DNA of 64,000 bases from Legionella sp. GTDB taxonomy: Bacteria > Pseudomonadota > Gammaproteobacteria > Legionellales > Legionellaceae. Shown here piece by piece: positions 9,184-19,222 of the stretch. The DNA lies in NCBI GenBank assembly GCA_030158115.1, contig JAOATK010000006.1, forward strand, positions 1 to 64,000, read 5' to 3'. The notes under the pieces are model-generated. The model was not told where the DNA came from and ran no database searches. It saw only the letters and a program-made list of their open reading frames with translations. How positions within the stretch are numbered: the stretch's first letter is position 1; each line of letters begins with the position of its first letter. The position numbers were made by a program, and so were the translations under genes.

Positions 9184-9455
9184 GCACTGTTCATTTTAAG
9201 CCTGGGACTGAGTTGACATTCAAATCAGTGGTTGATGTGCGTGCTAAACTCTATCAAGCATTAATGACTGAAGGAACTAGCCAGTTTAATCTTGATTTGA
9301 GTGACGTAGTTTCTTGCGATAGTGCGGGGATGGCTTTGCTTATAGAAGCTAAAAAGTTGTGTAAAAAAAATAATAAGAATTTTGAGATCATGGGTATGTC
9401 TCCTGAGACTCGATCATTAGCTGAGTTTTGTGGGGTTAAACATGTTTTTGAATAA
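9180..9455 (+). CDS. mlaB: STAS-domain protein MlaB
   Basis: Cytoplasmic STAS-domain subunit that stabilises and regulates the MlaF ATPase. The 91-residue protein is one STAS domain with the conserved loop SCDSAGMALLIEAKK around residues 45-59; S48 is at the position that is often a threonine in MlaB homologues. It overlaps mlaC by four bases. It is the last gene before a 348-base gap with dispersed repeats, so ibaG-murA may have a separate promoter or depend on readthrough. Confidence 0.92.
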   Translation: MSTVHFKPGTELTFKSVVDVRAKLYQALMTEGTSQFNLDLSDVVSCDSAGMALLIEAKKLCKKNNKNFEIMGMSPETRSLAEFCGVKHVFE

Positions 9456-9803
9456 TGGATGAGGCCTGGTTGCATACAACGAATGTAACTGTACCGTGGA
9501 GTTTAACGGTTGAACTACCCTCACCCTAGCCCTCTTCCGTCAATGGGAGAGGTGGATTTACGAGTACAAACTGGTTGCAGATTGACTTGGATATATGCTC
9601 AGAACATCCCCTCTCCCGCACGCGGGAGAGGGCTAGGGTGAGGGTGTTAAAACACATTTAGAGCTTTTTCGCTAAATTTGGAAGAAACCCCCATCCAGCC
9701 CTTGTTTTCTGACCGTTATTTGTTCATAATGCAGCCCATTAGTCCAGACCAATTAAATAGGCTGGCCGACATTGTATTTATTTTAATTTGTGAGCTAATT
9801 TTA
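9456..9803. other. Gap inside the mla-ibaG-murA cluster
   Basis: No gene is supported in these 348 bases. Most of the space is taken by an inverted repeat element (9517-9645). The last stretch before ibaG is AT-rich. The reading frame that runs through 9678-9803 in phase with ibaG has no family support and I treat it as noncoding. Confidence 0.6.
9517..9645. repeat. Inverted repeat of the CCCTCACCCTAGCCCTCT type
   Basis: The left arm ACCCTCACCCTAGCCCTCTT (9517-9536) pairs with the right arm ending GGCTAGGGTGAGGGT (to 9645). Inside the right half, CCTCTCCCGCACGCGGGAGAGG (9610-9631, given as a palindrome) forms a short strong hairpin, and TTCCGTCAATGGGAGAGG in the left half looks like a decayed copy. 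This sequence type is a common dispersed repeat in gammaproteobacteria. It separates mlaB from ibaG and may shape mRNA ends there. Confidence 0.8.
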
Positions 9804-12062
<2,259 letters not shown>

Positions 12063-12141
12063 TTTATAAAACGTAGTCTTCTTGCTAGTCTTCCACTTCA
12101 TAAGCTATTATCAATTTATCATTGCTAACGGATTGTTTTTA

Positions 12142-12735
12142 ATGTTTAATCCCCGATCTTTAACGGCTATTTTTTTATCGACATGTTCTTTTGTTTCTCA
12201 TTCAAATAGCACAGAACAACAAAATAAAGTATTCCGTAGTTTTTGGCATCCAACCTACCAGGGTAAGCGTTTGGATTATTGTACTCTGGATGGAAAGGCT
12301 TGTGGCAAAGTAGTAGCAAATCGTTACTGTCGTATGCTGGGGTATGACTATTCAAGTCAAAGTGTTATTGCTTATCATATTGATTTAACACAGCATATAT
12401 CCAGCAGTGCATCCTGCAAAGGATGGCAGTGTAATGGTTTTATGAATATTATTTGTGTTAGTCAATTTTCACATCGTCCTCCCAAGCCATATCACTATCG
12501 AGAAAAACAGTTTGTAGATCCTCAATTTAATCAGTACCGTGTTGATTGGTGTTATGATCAAAAGGGTGGTTGTGGTCGACGTGCTGCCAATTCTTTTTGT
12601 AGTCACGTCGGGTTTATGAAAGCCAAGCAGTTTACTAAAGAAACACATGTGGGAATTACTCAAACTATTGGTAGCCAAGAGTTGTGTTTTGGAAAGCAGT
12701 GTGATGGATTTAAAACAATAGTCTGCTATCGCTAA
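12142..12735 (+). CDS. Secreted protein with duplicated six-cysteine domain
   Basis: Not a family I can name. With the start at the ATG at 12142 the product has 197 residues and a signal peptide (FLSTCSFVSHSNS region). Two tandem domains follow, roughly residues 31-106 and 123-196. Each has six cysteines with identical spacing, C-x6-C-x8-C-x28-C-x4-C-x7-C: C47, C54, C63, C92, C97, C105 and C137, C144, C153, C182, C187, C195. Shared blocks are RLDYC / RVDWC, AN.YC / ANSFC and CNGF / CDGF. Three disulfides per domain are likely, which points to a periplasmic or exported protein. It is followed by a large inverted repeat. Confidence 0.8.
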   Translation: MFNPRSLTAIFLSTCSFVSHSNSTEQQNKVFRSFWHPTYQGKRLDYCTLDGKACGKVVANRYCRMLGYDYSSQSVIAYHIDLTQHISSSASCKGWQCNGFMNIICVSQFSHRPPKPYHYREKQFVDPQFNQYRVDWCYDQKGGCGRRAANSFCSHVGFMKAKQFTKETHVGITQTIGSQELCFGKQCDGFKTIVCYR

Positions 12736-12787
12736 GGGCCGCGTAGCCAGGGAGGATAGCACAAATCACGCTGATTGCGTCTCAAAA

Positions 12788-12905
12788 GTAGCCTGGATGC
12801 AGCGCAGCGAAATCCGGGAAGACCCGCGAGCGGCTCAATCATTCTAATTAAGGTGCCATGCTTCGCATGGTCTTCCCGGATTTCGCTGCGCTGCATCCAG
12901 GCTAC
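12788..12905. repeat. Perfect 36-base inverted repeat (GTAGCCTGGATGCAGCGCAG type)
   Basis: Arms 12788-12823 and 12870-12905 are perfect reverse complements with a 46-base spacer that holds its own hairpin (CCATG CTTCG CATGG, 12856-12870). The arm begins GTAGCCTGGATGCAGCGCAG and ends ATCCGGGAAGAC. It lies between two convergent genes. Short open frames reading through it encode the tell-tale SLDAAQRNPG peptide and are not genes. Confidence 0.92.
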
Positions 12906-12910
12906 TATGA

Positions 12911-13096
12911 TTATTCTTTTGAACTTTTTGCTTTGGTTTTTGGTGTGGCTGCTTTAGGTTTTACCTCTGAGTCTGCTCTTTTTGTCTTATAGGTGTGAAT
13001 AATTTCTTCGACGCTGGTTTTTATATCACCAAATAATTTTTTTGTCATTTCGCCCACTTCTTTAAGATCTGGTAACTTTGATTTCATATCGCTCAT
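12911..13096 (-). CDS. Small charged conserved-type protein
   Basis: Sixty-one residues from the ATG at 13096, chosen because GGAG lies eight bases upstream; an ATG four codons earlier lacks such a site. The N-terminal half (MSDMKSKLPDLKEVGEMTKK) is amphipathic helix-like, the C-terminal tail is rich in lysine, alanine, proline and threonine, ending AKSSKE. No signal peptide or membrane segment. It lies 82 bases after sohB on the same strand and may share its transcript. Function unknown; the tail is reminiscent of nucleic-acid-binding or structural small proteins, but that is a guess. Confidence 0.65.
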   Translation of the reverse strand: MSDMKSKLPDLKEVGEMTKKLFGDIKTSVEEIIHTYKTKRADSEVKPKAATPKTKAKSSKE

Positions 13097-13178
13097 GACT
13101 TTCTCCATTTGAAAGGTGGGTAACTAAGCATCTAAGTTAATTATACACCATTTTTTTATTATTACTTGAGTAGCGCCG

Positions 13179-14120
13179 TTATGCCCATGGATGCATTAAT
13201 CTCATTGCAGGCTTTAATAATTTATTGGCCAAAGAAGTTTTTTGAGGAATAGTTAAATTAAATACCTTATAGGTTGCCATTTTTTCAATTAAATATTCAT
13301 CACTTGTTGCTAAATAATCGACCAGTTTTAAATCTAAAGCATCTGTTGCTAGCCAATGCTCTCCAGTGGCAATTTTATCTAAATCTAAACCATGGCGATT
13401 GACAGCGATATAATTTCTAAATGCTAAGTGGATTTTTTCTAAATCTTCTTGAAATTTTTTGCGACCCTTGTCCGTTGTTTCACCAAATAAAGTCAGTGTA
13501 CGTTTGTATTCGCCAGCAGTTAAGAGCTCTACATCAATGTCATGTTTTTTAAGCCAGCGGTGAAAATTCGGGATTTGGGCTACAACACCAATAGAACCGA
13601 TAATAGCAAAAGGTGCGGCCACAATCTTATTTGCCACACAAGCCATTAAATAGCCGCCACTTGCAGCCATCTTGTCAATGCTGACAGTCAAAGGAATGTT
13701 TTTATCTCTAATCCGTTGTAATTGGGAGGCAGCTAGACCATAACTGTTGACCACGCCTCCTGGGCTGTCTAAGCGCACTAATACTTCATCTTCGGGTTTA
13801 GCGACACAAAGAATAGCAGTTACTTCTTCTCGTAGTTGCTCTACTTGAGTGGCTTTCATATCGCCATGAAAATCAATGACATAAAGAATTGGCTCCACAC
13901 AGGCTTTATTTTTCTTCTTTTTCTTAGAAGGTTTTTTTCCTAGAATTTCTTTATTCATCAATGAGTTAATTTCTTCATGATGCTCGTTTAAGGAAGTGAT
14001 AGTTAATTTGGATTTGGGCTTGCGACTCATTGAAAAAAAACCAGCGAAAATAACAAGAAAAGCAATGACTGTTGTTAATGATTTTAAAAGGAATAAACCG
14101 TATTGACTTAAAAATTCCAT
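13179..14120 (-). CDS. sohB: Inner-membrane S49 family peptidase SohB
   Basis: Membrane-anchored serine peptidase of the signal-peptide-peptidase (S49) family, facing the periplasm. The 313-residue product has one N-terminal membrane segment (about residues 10-30), a very basic linker (KKPSKKKKKNK, 62-72), then the peptidase domain. The probable nucleophile is S154 in KMAASGGYLMA and the general-base lysine is K206 in AGEYKRTLT, the Ser-Lys dyad of this family. The length fits SohB rather than the double-domain SppA. Its substrates are not predictable. Confidence 0.92.
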   Translation of the reverse strand: MEFLSQYGLFLLKSLTTVIAFLVIFAGFFSMSRKPKSKLTITSLNEHHEEINSLMNKEILGKKPSKKKKKNKACVEPILYVIDFHGDMKATQVEQLREEVTAILCVAKPEDEVLVRLDSPGGVVNSYGLAASQLQRIRDKNIPLTVSIDKMAASGGYLMACVANKIVAAPFAIIGSIGVVAQIPNFHRWLKKHDIDVELLTAGEYKRTLTLFGETTDKGRKKFQEDLEKIHLAFRNYIAVNRHGLDLDKIATGEHWLATDALDLKLVDYLATSDEYLIEKMATYKVFNLTIPQKTSLANKLLKPAMRLMHPWA

Positions 14121-14257
14121 GGGAGACCTTTCAAATAATAAAAGCAGATTATGGCGCTCTAGCGTATAGTTCGCAAGATGAAACAGAAATTAAATCGTGA
14201 CTTGTATTATTTTTAAGTTCTCGGTAGTCTCTGCCTTTTGGAATTTAGTAATAATTT

Positions 14258-14863
14258 ATGCTTGAAGTAACGAATCTTCATTTTGATTATCACGATCAGC
14301 CTTTATTAAGCGAGGTAAGCTTCTCTTTGCCTGCGGGTGGACTCTTGCACCTGCGTGGTGCAAATGGCGCTGGCAAAACGACTTTGTTGAAATTAATGGC
14401 CGGTTTATACCGTCCGCTAGAAGGGGATGTTCGTTTTTCTGGGTTATCTATTTATGCTAATCTGGCCGCTTATCAACGTCAAATATGCTTTGTAGGTCAC
14501 AAAACGGGGATAAATCCTAACCTCACCCTAAGAGAAAATTGTTTTTTCGATTTGCAATGCTCTGAAGCGTATTCGGAAGTGATTGACGAATTAGCAGTAG
14601 TTTTTAAGTTAGAACATTATCTAGATTTTCCTTGTGGGCTCTTGTCTGCGGGTCAAAAAAGACAAGTAGGTTTATTAAGGCTATGGATGTCCCAAGCGAA
14701 ATTATGGCTTTTAGATGAGCCTTTGGTTGCTTTAGATGACATGGCTTTAGAGTTGGTTATGCAGAAAATAGCAAAGCATAGAAAACAGGGCGGGTTAGTT
14801 TTATTGACCTCTCATCAGCAATTGCCATTAGATTGTGCTGATTATAAGGAATATCGCTTGTGA
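14258..14863 (+). CDS. ccmA: Heme exporter ATP-binding protein CcmA
   Basis: ATPase of the CcmABCD complex of system I cytochrome c maturation, which releases heme-loaded CcmE. The 201-residue protein is the usual compact CcmA, with Walker A GANGAGKTT, signature LSAGQKRQ and Walker B LWLLDEPLVALDD. It overlaps ccmB by four bases. The remaining ccm genes resume at 17.9 kb after an opposing peptidase gene. Confidence 0.96.
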   Translation: MLEVTNLHFDYHDQPLLSEVSFSLPAGGLLHLRGANGAGKTTLLKLMAGLYRPLEGDVRFSGLSIYANLAAYQRQICFVGHKTGINPNLTLRENCFFDLQCSEAYSEVIDELAVVFKLEHYLDFPCGLLSAGQKRQVGLLRLWMSQAKLWLLDEPLVALDDMALELVMQKIAKHRKQGGLVLLTSHQQLPLDCADYKEYRL

Positions 14864-15543
14864 GAGAGGCTTTCTTTTTATTTATTAAACAATGCCGGCG
14901 GGAATTGTTAATTCAAGCACGACAAATTCGATTTTTAGTGAACTCCTCTTTGTTTTTATTGATTTTTCTTTTGATGTTTCCATTAACTGTCAAACCAGAA
15001 ATTGAATTGTTGCGAACTATCGCCCCAGGAGTTGTTTGGATTGCCATCTTGTTATCCATGCTGCTTTCAGCAGAACGTTTATTTCAGCAAGATTATGAGC
15101 AGGGGGTGATGGAGCAATGGTTAGTTTCAGGTCACTCTTTGCCTTTGCTGGTGAGTGCAAAAGTCATCGCTCATTGGATTTTTAATTTGCTACCCTTATT
15201 GGTTCTCTGTCCTTTAGTCGCTTTGCTATTTTCATTAACTGCTTGGGAGTCGTGGGTATTAGCATTAACTATTTTATGTGGAACCCCTGCATTGTTATTT
15301 CTTTGCGCGCTCGTAGCTGCTTTTGGGGTGGGAATGAATCAACGAAGTGTGTTAATGGCATTAATTTTATTACCTTTAACCTTGCCTTTGCTGATATTTG
15401 GTAGCGGTACTTTAAATGTTGCCATGCAGGGTTTTCCAGTCAATGGTTATTTAGCGTTACTGCTGGCACTGTCAGTGATTGCAGTGGGATTTTTACCGTT
15501 TGCCATTGCTGGGGTTATTCGAATTAGTCATGTTGAAGGTTAA
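14860..15543 (+). CDS. ccmB: Heme exporter membrane subunit CcmB
   Basis: Six-helix inner-membrane partner of CcmA, 227 residues, almost entirely hydrophobic from residue 25 on. The CcmB-type motif LLSAERLFQQDYEQGVMEQWLVSG is seen in parts around residues 68-91. The start is a GTG overlapping the ccmA stop. It ends 40 bases before the stop of the convergent M3 peptidase gene, so the expected ccmC neighbour is displaced. Confidence 0.95.
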   Translation: MREAFFLFIKQCRRELLIQARQIRFLVNSSLFLLIFLLMFPLTVKPEIELLRTIAPGVVWIAILLSMLLSAERLFQQDYEQGVMEQWLVSGHSLPLLVSAKVIAHWIFNLLPLLVLCPLVALLFSLTAWESWVLALTILCGTPALLFLCALVAAFGVGMNQRSVLMALILLPLTLPLLIFGSGTLNVAMQGFPVNGYLALLLALSVIAVGFLPFAIAGVIRISHVEG

Positions 15544-15583
15544 TTTTTATTTTACAAATTTTTTTTTTAGCATGGTAACTTGA

Positions 15584-17737
15584 TTAAGGAGCAATAATAC
15601 TTACTTCTGTCAAAGTGTCTTCTGATACTAAATTGTGATCCAGGACCGCAAAGAACCCCATTTCGCCTCGAGCATGAACCGGAGCGCACTTGGTTTGGGT
15701 ATAGCTCTGAATAAAGGCATCCACTATGGGGGCTCTTCCCAAAAATTCCGTTAACATGTCCATCCCTTTTTTAGATGCACCAGGCTCTAAAATACTTTTC
15801 CGGTATTTGGCACCCATCTCTCGAGATAATGGATCCCCTTGGAAGGCAGAGCTATACATATCTGCTGCATAAGTGTGTGACCATAGATATCCGTAATATC
15901 CTACTTCATAACCACCAACAATATGATCAAAACAAGCAGGGAGGCATGTCTCTTCCAACACAGGTAATTGCATAATCTCACTCTGTAAGTGATTAAAAAA
16001 TTGCTTGAGATCGATAGTCTCCAGCTCTTCGGCAGATAAGCTATGAATTAGAAAATCAAAATAACCTAACGACAACTGCCTTTTATACGTATATCCGGCA
16101 TGAGTTTTATCTTGCTGTTTTAGTTTTTGGGCTATCGCGTCAGGTAATGGCTCCTTGGTGTCAGCATGCTCACTTAAAAAAGACATAACCACCGGTTCAT
16201 AACACCAATTTTCCAGCATCTGTGATGGCGCCTCGATAAAATCGGTCTCAGTAAATGCGGCGGCATTTGACTCTAACTCAGGTTTCGCACACATGAAATG
16301 CATCACATGACCAAACTCATGAAAAAATGTACTGGCAACCTCATCAAAATCTAAATTAGCCTCCTTAGGAAAATTACATATCATCGCACAAAAGGTTAAT
16401 TGCCGCTGCCCTTCCACCCCTGTAATTGGTGAAATATCACACCCATTTTGTAAGGGAAAGGCGGCCGCATGTGAGTATTTTCCTTCTCGCGGGTATAAAT
16501 CCAAATAAAAGCCACCTAATATCTCGCCTAGCTCCCCTGTTGTTTCATCTGCATCAAATACCTCATAATAGGTGACGTCAGAGTGCCAACGGTTGGGGTT
16601 TTGTTTTTCAATAAAGCGTAATCCAAGTAGTCTCTCATAAATTTGGAGTGTACCTGCGATGACTTTTTTTTGTGGAAAATAGTCTTTTAACTGTTGTAAA
16701 TCAATCTGACCAATGACTTTCTCACGAAGACACATATAATAACGCATGTCATAGTGCTGTAATTGAAAATCAGGATCTCCTTCTTTCTCTCGGGCCAAGG
16801 CGGTTAATACCTTTAAATTATCTTCTAATAGGGGGGTGAAATGCGTGTTCATTTCATCAAGAAAAGTTTTAATCGAGGCGCTATTAGCCGCCATTCTATT
16901 CTCTTCAGCCGCGTAATCAGCATAGGTCTTATAACCCAATATTTGAGCAAGCTCATTGCGTAATTTGAGAATTTCTTTCAACTTTGGAAGATTCTCAGCC
17001 TCAGCACGTTGATAAAATGCTATAAATATTTTTTCACGAACAGCTCTATTGTCGGCATAATCTAACACAGGAAAATAATCGGGGTATTTTAATGTTACTT
17101 TGTAATGGCCTGGAGACACTTCTCGATCGTGGGTGAACCAGTCCTCTGGCAATCCCACTAACTCCTCTTTAGTAAAAATAAAACTAGTATTTTCCTCTGA
17201 AACATTATGACAAAACTCAATGCTTAACGCTGAGATTTGTTGATTAATCTCCATGATTCTTGATGTTAACAAAGGATCCTGCAGGTACATCCCGCACCGC
17301 TTATAATCGAGCAATAACTCTTTAACATATTGATTTTTCTCAATCGATAACTCTGATTGCTCGGCTTGATACATGCCCTCGTCATAGCACCGCAAGACCT
17401 GAAAAACATCCGTACGCTGCTTGCACCTTATTGATAAATTCGATATTTTTTTAACCGCTTCAGCGCTCGCTTCTCGTACCACCCCATCGACATGAATCTC
17501 CTTAGGAAACTCACATAAGCACATGGCTTTGCTAATAATAATACGTAGATTAAGTAATGGTTGGACAACCGTTCTAAAATTTATCTCTTCAGGAGAATTG
17601 TTCATTGCAGCAATCTGATCATACGTACAACGATACAGTTGCTCAACAAGAGAGGTGTGATATTGGATCGATTCAACAGTAATGGCACTAAAATCGAGTG
17701 GAAGATAATAAAGTTCACGCTCTAAAGCACTTAACAT
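15584..17737 (-). CDS. M3 family metallopeptidase (thimet oligopeptidase-like)
   Basis: Zinc oligopeptidase of 717 residues, expected to degrade short peptides in the cytoplasm. The zinc site is HEFGH (residues 473-477) with the third ligand E502 in DFIEAPSQMLENW; substrate-binding tyrosines lie in GGYEVGYYGYLWSHTYAADM. The DFxEAPSQMLENW block and overall shape look closer to the thimet oligopeptidase/neurolysin branch than to enterobacterial OpdA, but I could not run a comparison. There is a C-terminal extension of about 40 residues. It lies on the minus strand between ccmB and ccmC, which interrupts an operon that is normally continuous. Confidence 0.93.
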   Translation of the reverse strand: MLSALERELYYLPLDFSAITVESIQYHTSLVEQLYRCTYDQIAAMNNSPEEINFRTVVQPLLNLRIIISKAMCLCEFPKEIHVDGVVREASAEAVKKISNLSIRCKQRTDVFQVLRCYDEGMYQAEQSELSIEKNQYVKELLLDYKRCGMYLQDPLLTSRIMEINQQISALSIEFCHNVSEENTSFIFTKEELVGLPEDWFTHDREVSPGHYKVTLKYPDYFPVLDYADNRAVREKIFIAFYQRAEAENLPKLKEILKLRNELAQILGYKTYADYAAEENRMAANSASIKTFLDEMNTHFTPLLEDNLKVLTALAREKEGDPDFQLQHYDMRYYMCLREKVIGQIDLQQLKDYFPQKKVIAGTLQIYERLLGLRFIEKQNPNRWHSDVTYYEVFDADETTGELGEILGGFYLDLYPREGKYSHAAAFPLQNGCDISPITGVEGQRQLTFCAMICNFPKEANLDFDEVASTFFHEFGHVMHFMCAKPELESNAAAFTETDFIEAPSQMLENWCYEPVVMSFLSEHADTKEPLPDAIAQKLKQQDKTHAGYTYKRQLSLGYFDFLIHSLSAEELETIDLKQFFNHLQSEIMQLPVLEETCLPACFDHIVGGYEVGYYGYLWSHTYAADMYSSAFQGDPLSREMGAKYRKSILEPGASKKGMDMLTEFLGRAPIVDAFIQSYTQTKCAPVHARGEMGFFAVLDHNLVSEDTLTEVSIIAP

Positions 17738-17889
17738 ATAATCTTCTTGGCAATACAGTAGGGTTATAACACTATCGTAGATAAATTAGTTAAGCAATAT
17801 TTACTTGAGCATGGGCGCAATGTGTTTTGCTGAATTGTTCAATGCATGATAAAATCTGCCTCATTTTAGCGTTTATGATCTTTATTCCT

Positions 17890-18633
17890 ATGTGGAAATT
17901 CTTATATCAGCTGGCCTCACCTAAATTTTTTTATAACTTTTCAGGGCGTTTGATTCCTGGATTGGCTGTAAGCGCATTAATTACGGTGCTTGTAGGGCTG
18001 ATTTGGGGGCTTGCATTTACTCCGCCTGACTATCAACAGGGCGATGCCTTTCGCATTATTTATGTGCATGTTCCTAGCGCTTTTTTATCCATGGCGCTTT
18101 ATGGTTGGATGGGTTTTTTAGCGTTATTGTTGTTGGTCTGGCGCATTAAAATAGCGGGTCTATTGATTAATCAAGTAGCGCAACTAGGGGCTTGTATGGC
18201 CTTTTTGGCCTTAATTACGGGAAGTATTTGGGGTAAGCCTATGTGGGGTGCTTGGTGGGTATGGGACGCTCGACTAACTTCTGAGTTAGTGCTTTTATTG
18301 TTATATGCCGCCATCCTCGCTACTCATCAAGCAGTCAAGAATAAAGAAGATGGGGATAAAATCATTGCGATTTTAACTTTAGTGGGTCTGATTGATCTGC
18401 CTATTATTCATTACTCGGTTTATTGGTGGAATACTTTACATCAAGGTTCTACTTTATCTGTGTTTGCTAAACCTAAAATTGATGGAAGTATGCTCTATCC
18501 GTTGTTACTCACCATAATCGGTTTCTTTTTGTATTCCTTGTGGATTATTTTGGAAAAATCACGTCAAGAAGTGTTGCTTCGTGAAAAGCGTCAATCTTGG
18601 GTTAAAACCTTATTCGAAGAGAAAATAAAATGA
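17890..18633 (+). CDS. ccmC: Heme transporter CcmC
   Basis: Six-helix heme-handling protein of cytochrome c maturation that presents heme to CcmE. I choose the ATG at 17890, giving 247 residues and the family-typical N-terminus MWKFLYQLASPKFFYN; the longer frame from 17827 adds a stretch with no similarity. The tryptophan-rich motif WGKPMWGAWWVWDARLTSELVLL is present in parts around residues 117-139, with flanking histidines HVPSA and HYSVYWWNTLHQG. The stop overlaps ccmD. Confidence 0.95.
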   Translation: MWKFLYQLASPKFFYNFSGRLIPGLAVSALITVLVGLIWGLAFTPPDYQQGDAFRIIYVHVPSAFLSMALYGWMGFLALLLLVWRIKIAGLLINQVAQLGACMAFLALITGSIWGKPMWGAWWVWDARLTSELVLLLLYAAILATHQAVKNKEDGDKIIAILTLVGLIDLPIIHYSVYWWNTLHQGSTLSVFAKPKIDGSMLYPLLLTIIGFFLYSLWIILEKSRQEVLLREKRQSWVKTLFEEKIK

Positions 18634-18785
18634 ATCAACTGATGGAATGGGCTTCAATGGGGGGGTATTCTCTCTATGTTTGGCCTGCTTATGGTTTAGT
18701 GAGCGCTGTGTTTATCATGAATATTGTCAGCGTTCGAGATAAAAAGAAAAAGACTTGGTGCCAATTGCAACAATGGTTTAAGTGA
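18630..18785 (+). CDS. ccmD: Heme exporter small subunit CcmD
   Basis: Short CcmD protein of 51 residues, one transmembrane helix, required for release of holo-CcmE. The sequence begins [20 protein letters not shown] and continues with a hydrophobic helix and a basic cytoplasmic tail (RDKKKKTW). The F/WASMGGYxxYVW motif is the family hallmark. The ATG overlaps the ccmC stop (ATGA) and the end touches the start region of ccmE. Confidence 0.93.
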   Translation: MNQLMEWASMGGYSLYVWPAYGLVSAVFIMNIVSVRDKKKKTWCQLQQWFK

Positions 18786-18790
18786 TAAAT

Positions 18791-19222
18791 ATGATTCCTG
18801 CTCGTAAACGAAAATTACTGATAATACTATTTACCTTATTGGTCTTATCAATAGCCGCTGCATTGACTTTATACGCCTTAAGACAAAATATCAGCTTATT
18901 TTATACCCCCACGGAAGTGGCATCAGGTAAAGCCCCTTTGCAGCATGCGATTCGTGTGGGGGGGATGGTTGAAAAGGGTTCCTTTATTCGTGCTAAACAG
19001 GGGTTAGAAGTTCAATTTAAAATTACGGATTTCGAACGTACAATCACCGTACTGTATACAGGGATTCTTCCTGATTTGTTTCGTGAAGAGCAGGGGGTGG
19101 TAGTTGAAGGACAGCTCATTGATAACCACTCTTTTCAAGCCTCGCGTGTTTTAGCAAAACATGATGCAAATTATATGCCTCCAGAGGTAAAAGCGGCTTT
19201 AGCTAAAAAGGTGAATTCATGA
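18791..19222 (+). CDS. ccmE: Periplasmic heme chaperone CcmE
   Basis: Membrane-anchored OB-fold protein that binds heme covalently and hands it to CcmF. Start ATG at 18791 gives 143 residues and the basic N-terminus [10 protein letters not shown] before a single membrane anchor; a GTG at 18782 overlapping ccmD is an alternative. The heme-binding histidine is in [11 protein letters not shown] near the C-terminus, with the following tyrosine conserved. It overlaps ccmF by four bases. Confidence 0.95.
   Translation: MIPARKRKLLIILFTLLVLSIAAALTLYALRQNISLFYTPTEVASGKAPLQHAIRVGGMVEKGSFIRAKQGLEVQFKITDFERTITVLYTGILPDLFREEQGVVVEGQLIDNHSFQASRVLAKHDANYMPPEVKAALAKKVNS

Noticed and set aside
9678..9803. 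In-frame extension upstream of ibaG
   Set aside because: The extra 42 residues have no BolA similarity, and the ATG at 9804 gives the normal length.
12775..12957. Open frame of 60 codons on the plus strand
   Set aside because: It reads through the 12788-12905 palindrome and encodes the typical SLDAAQRNPG repeat peptide; no binding site and no family.
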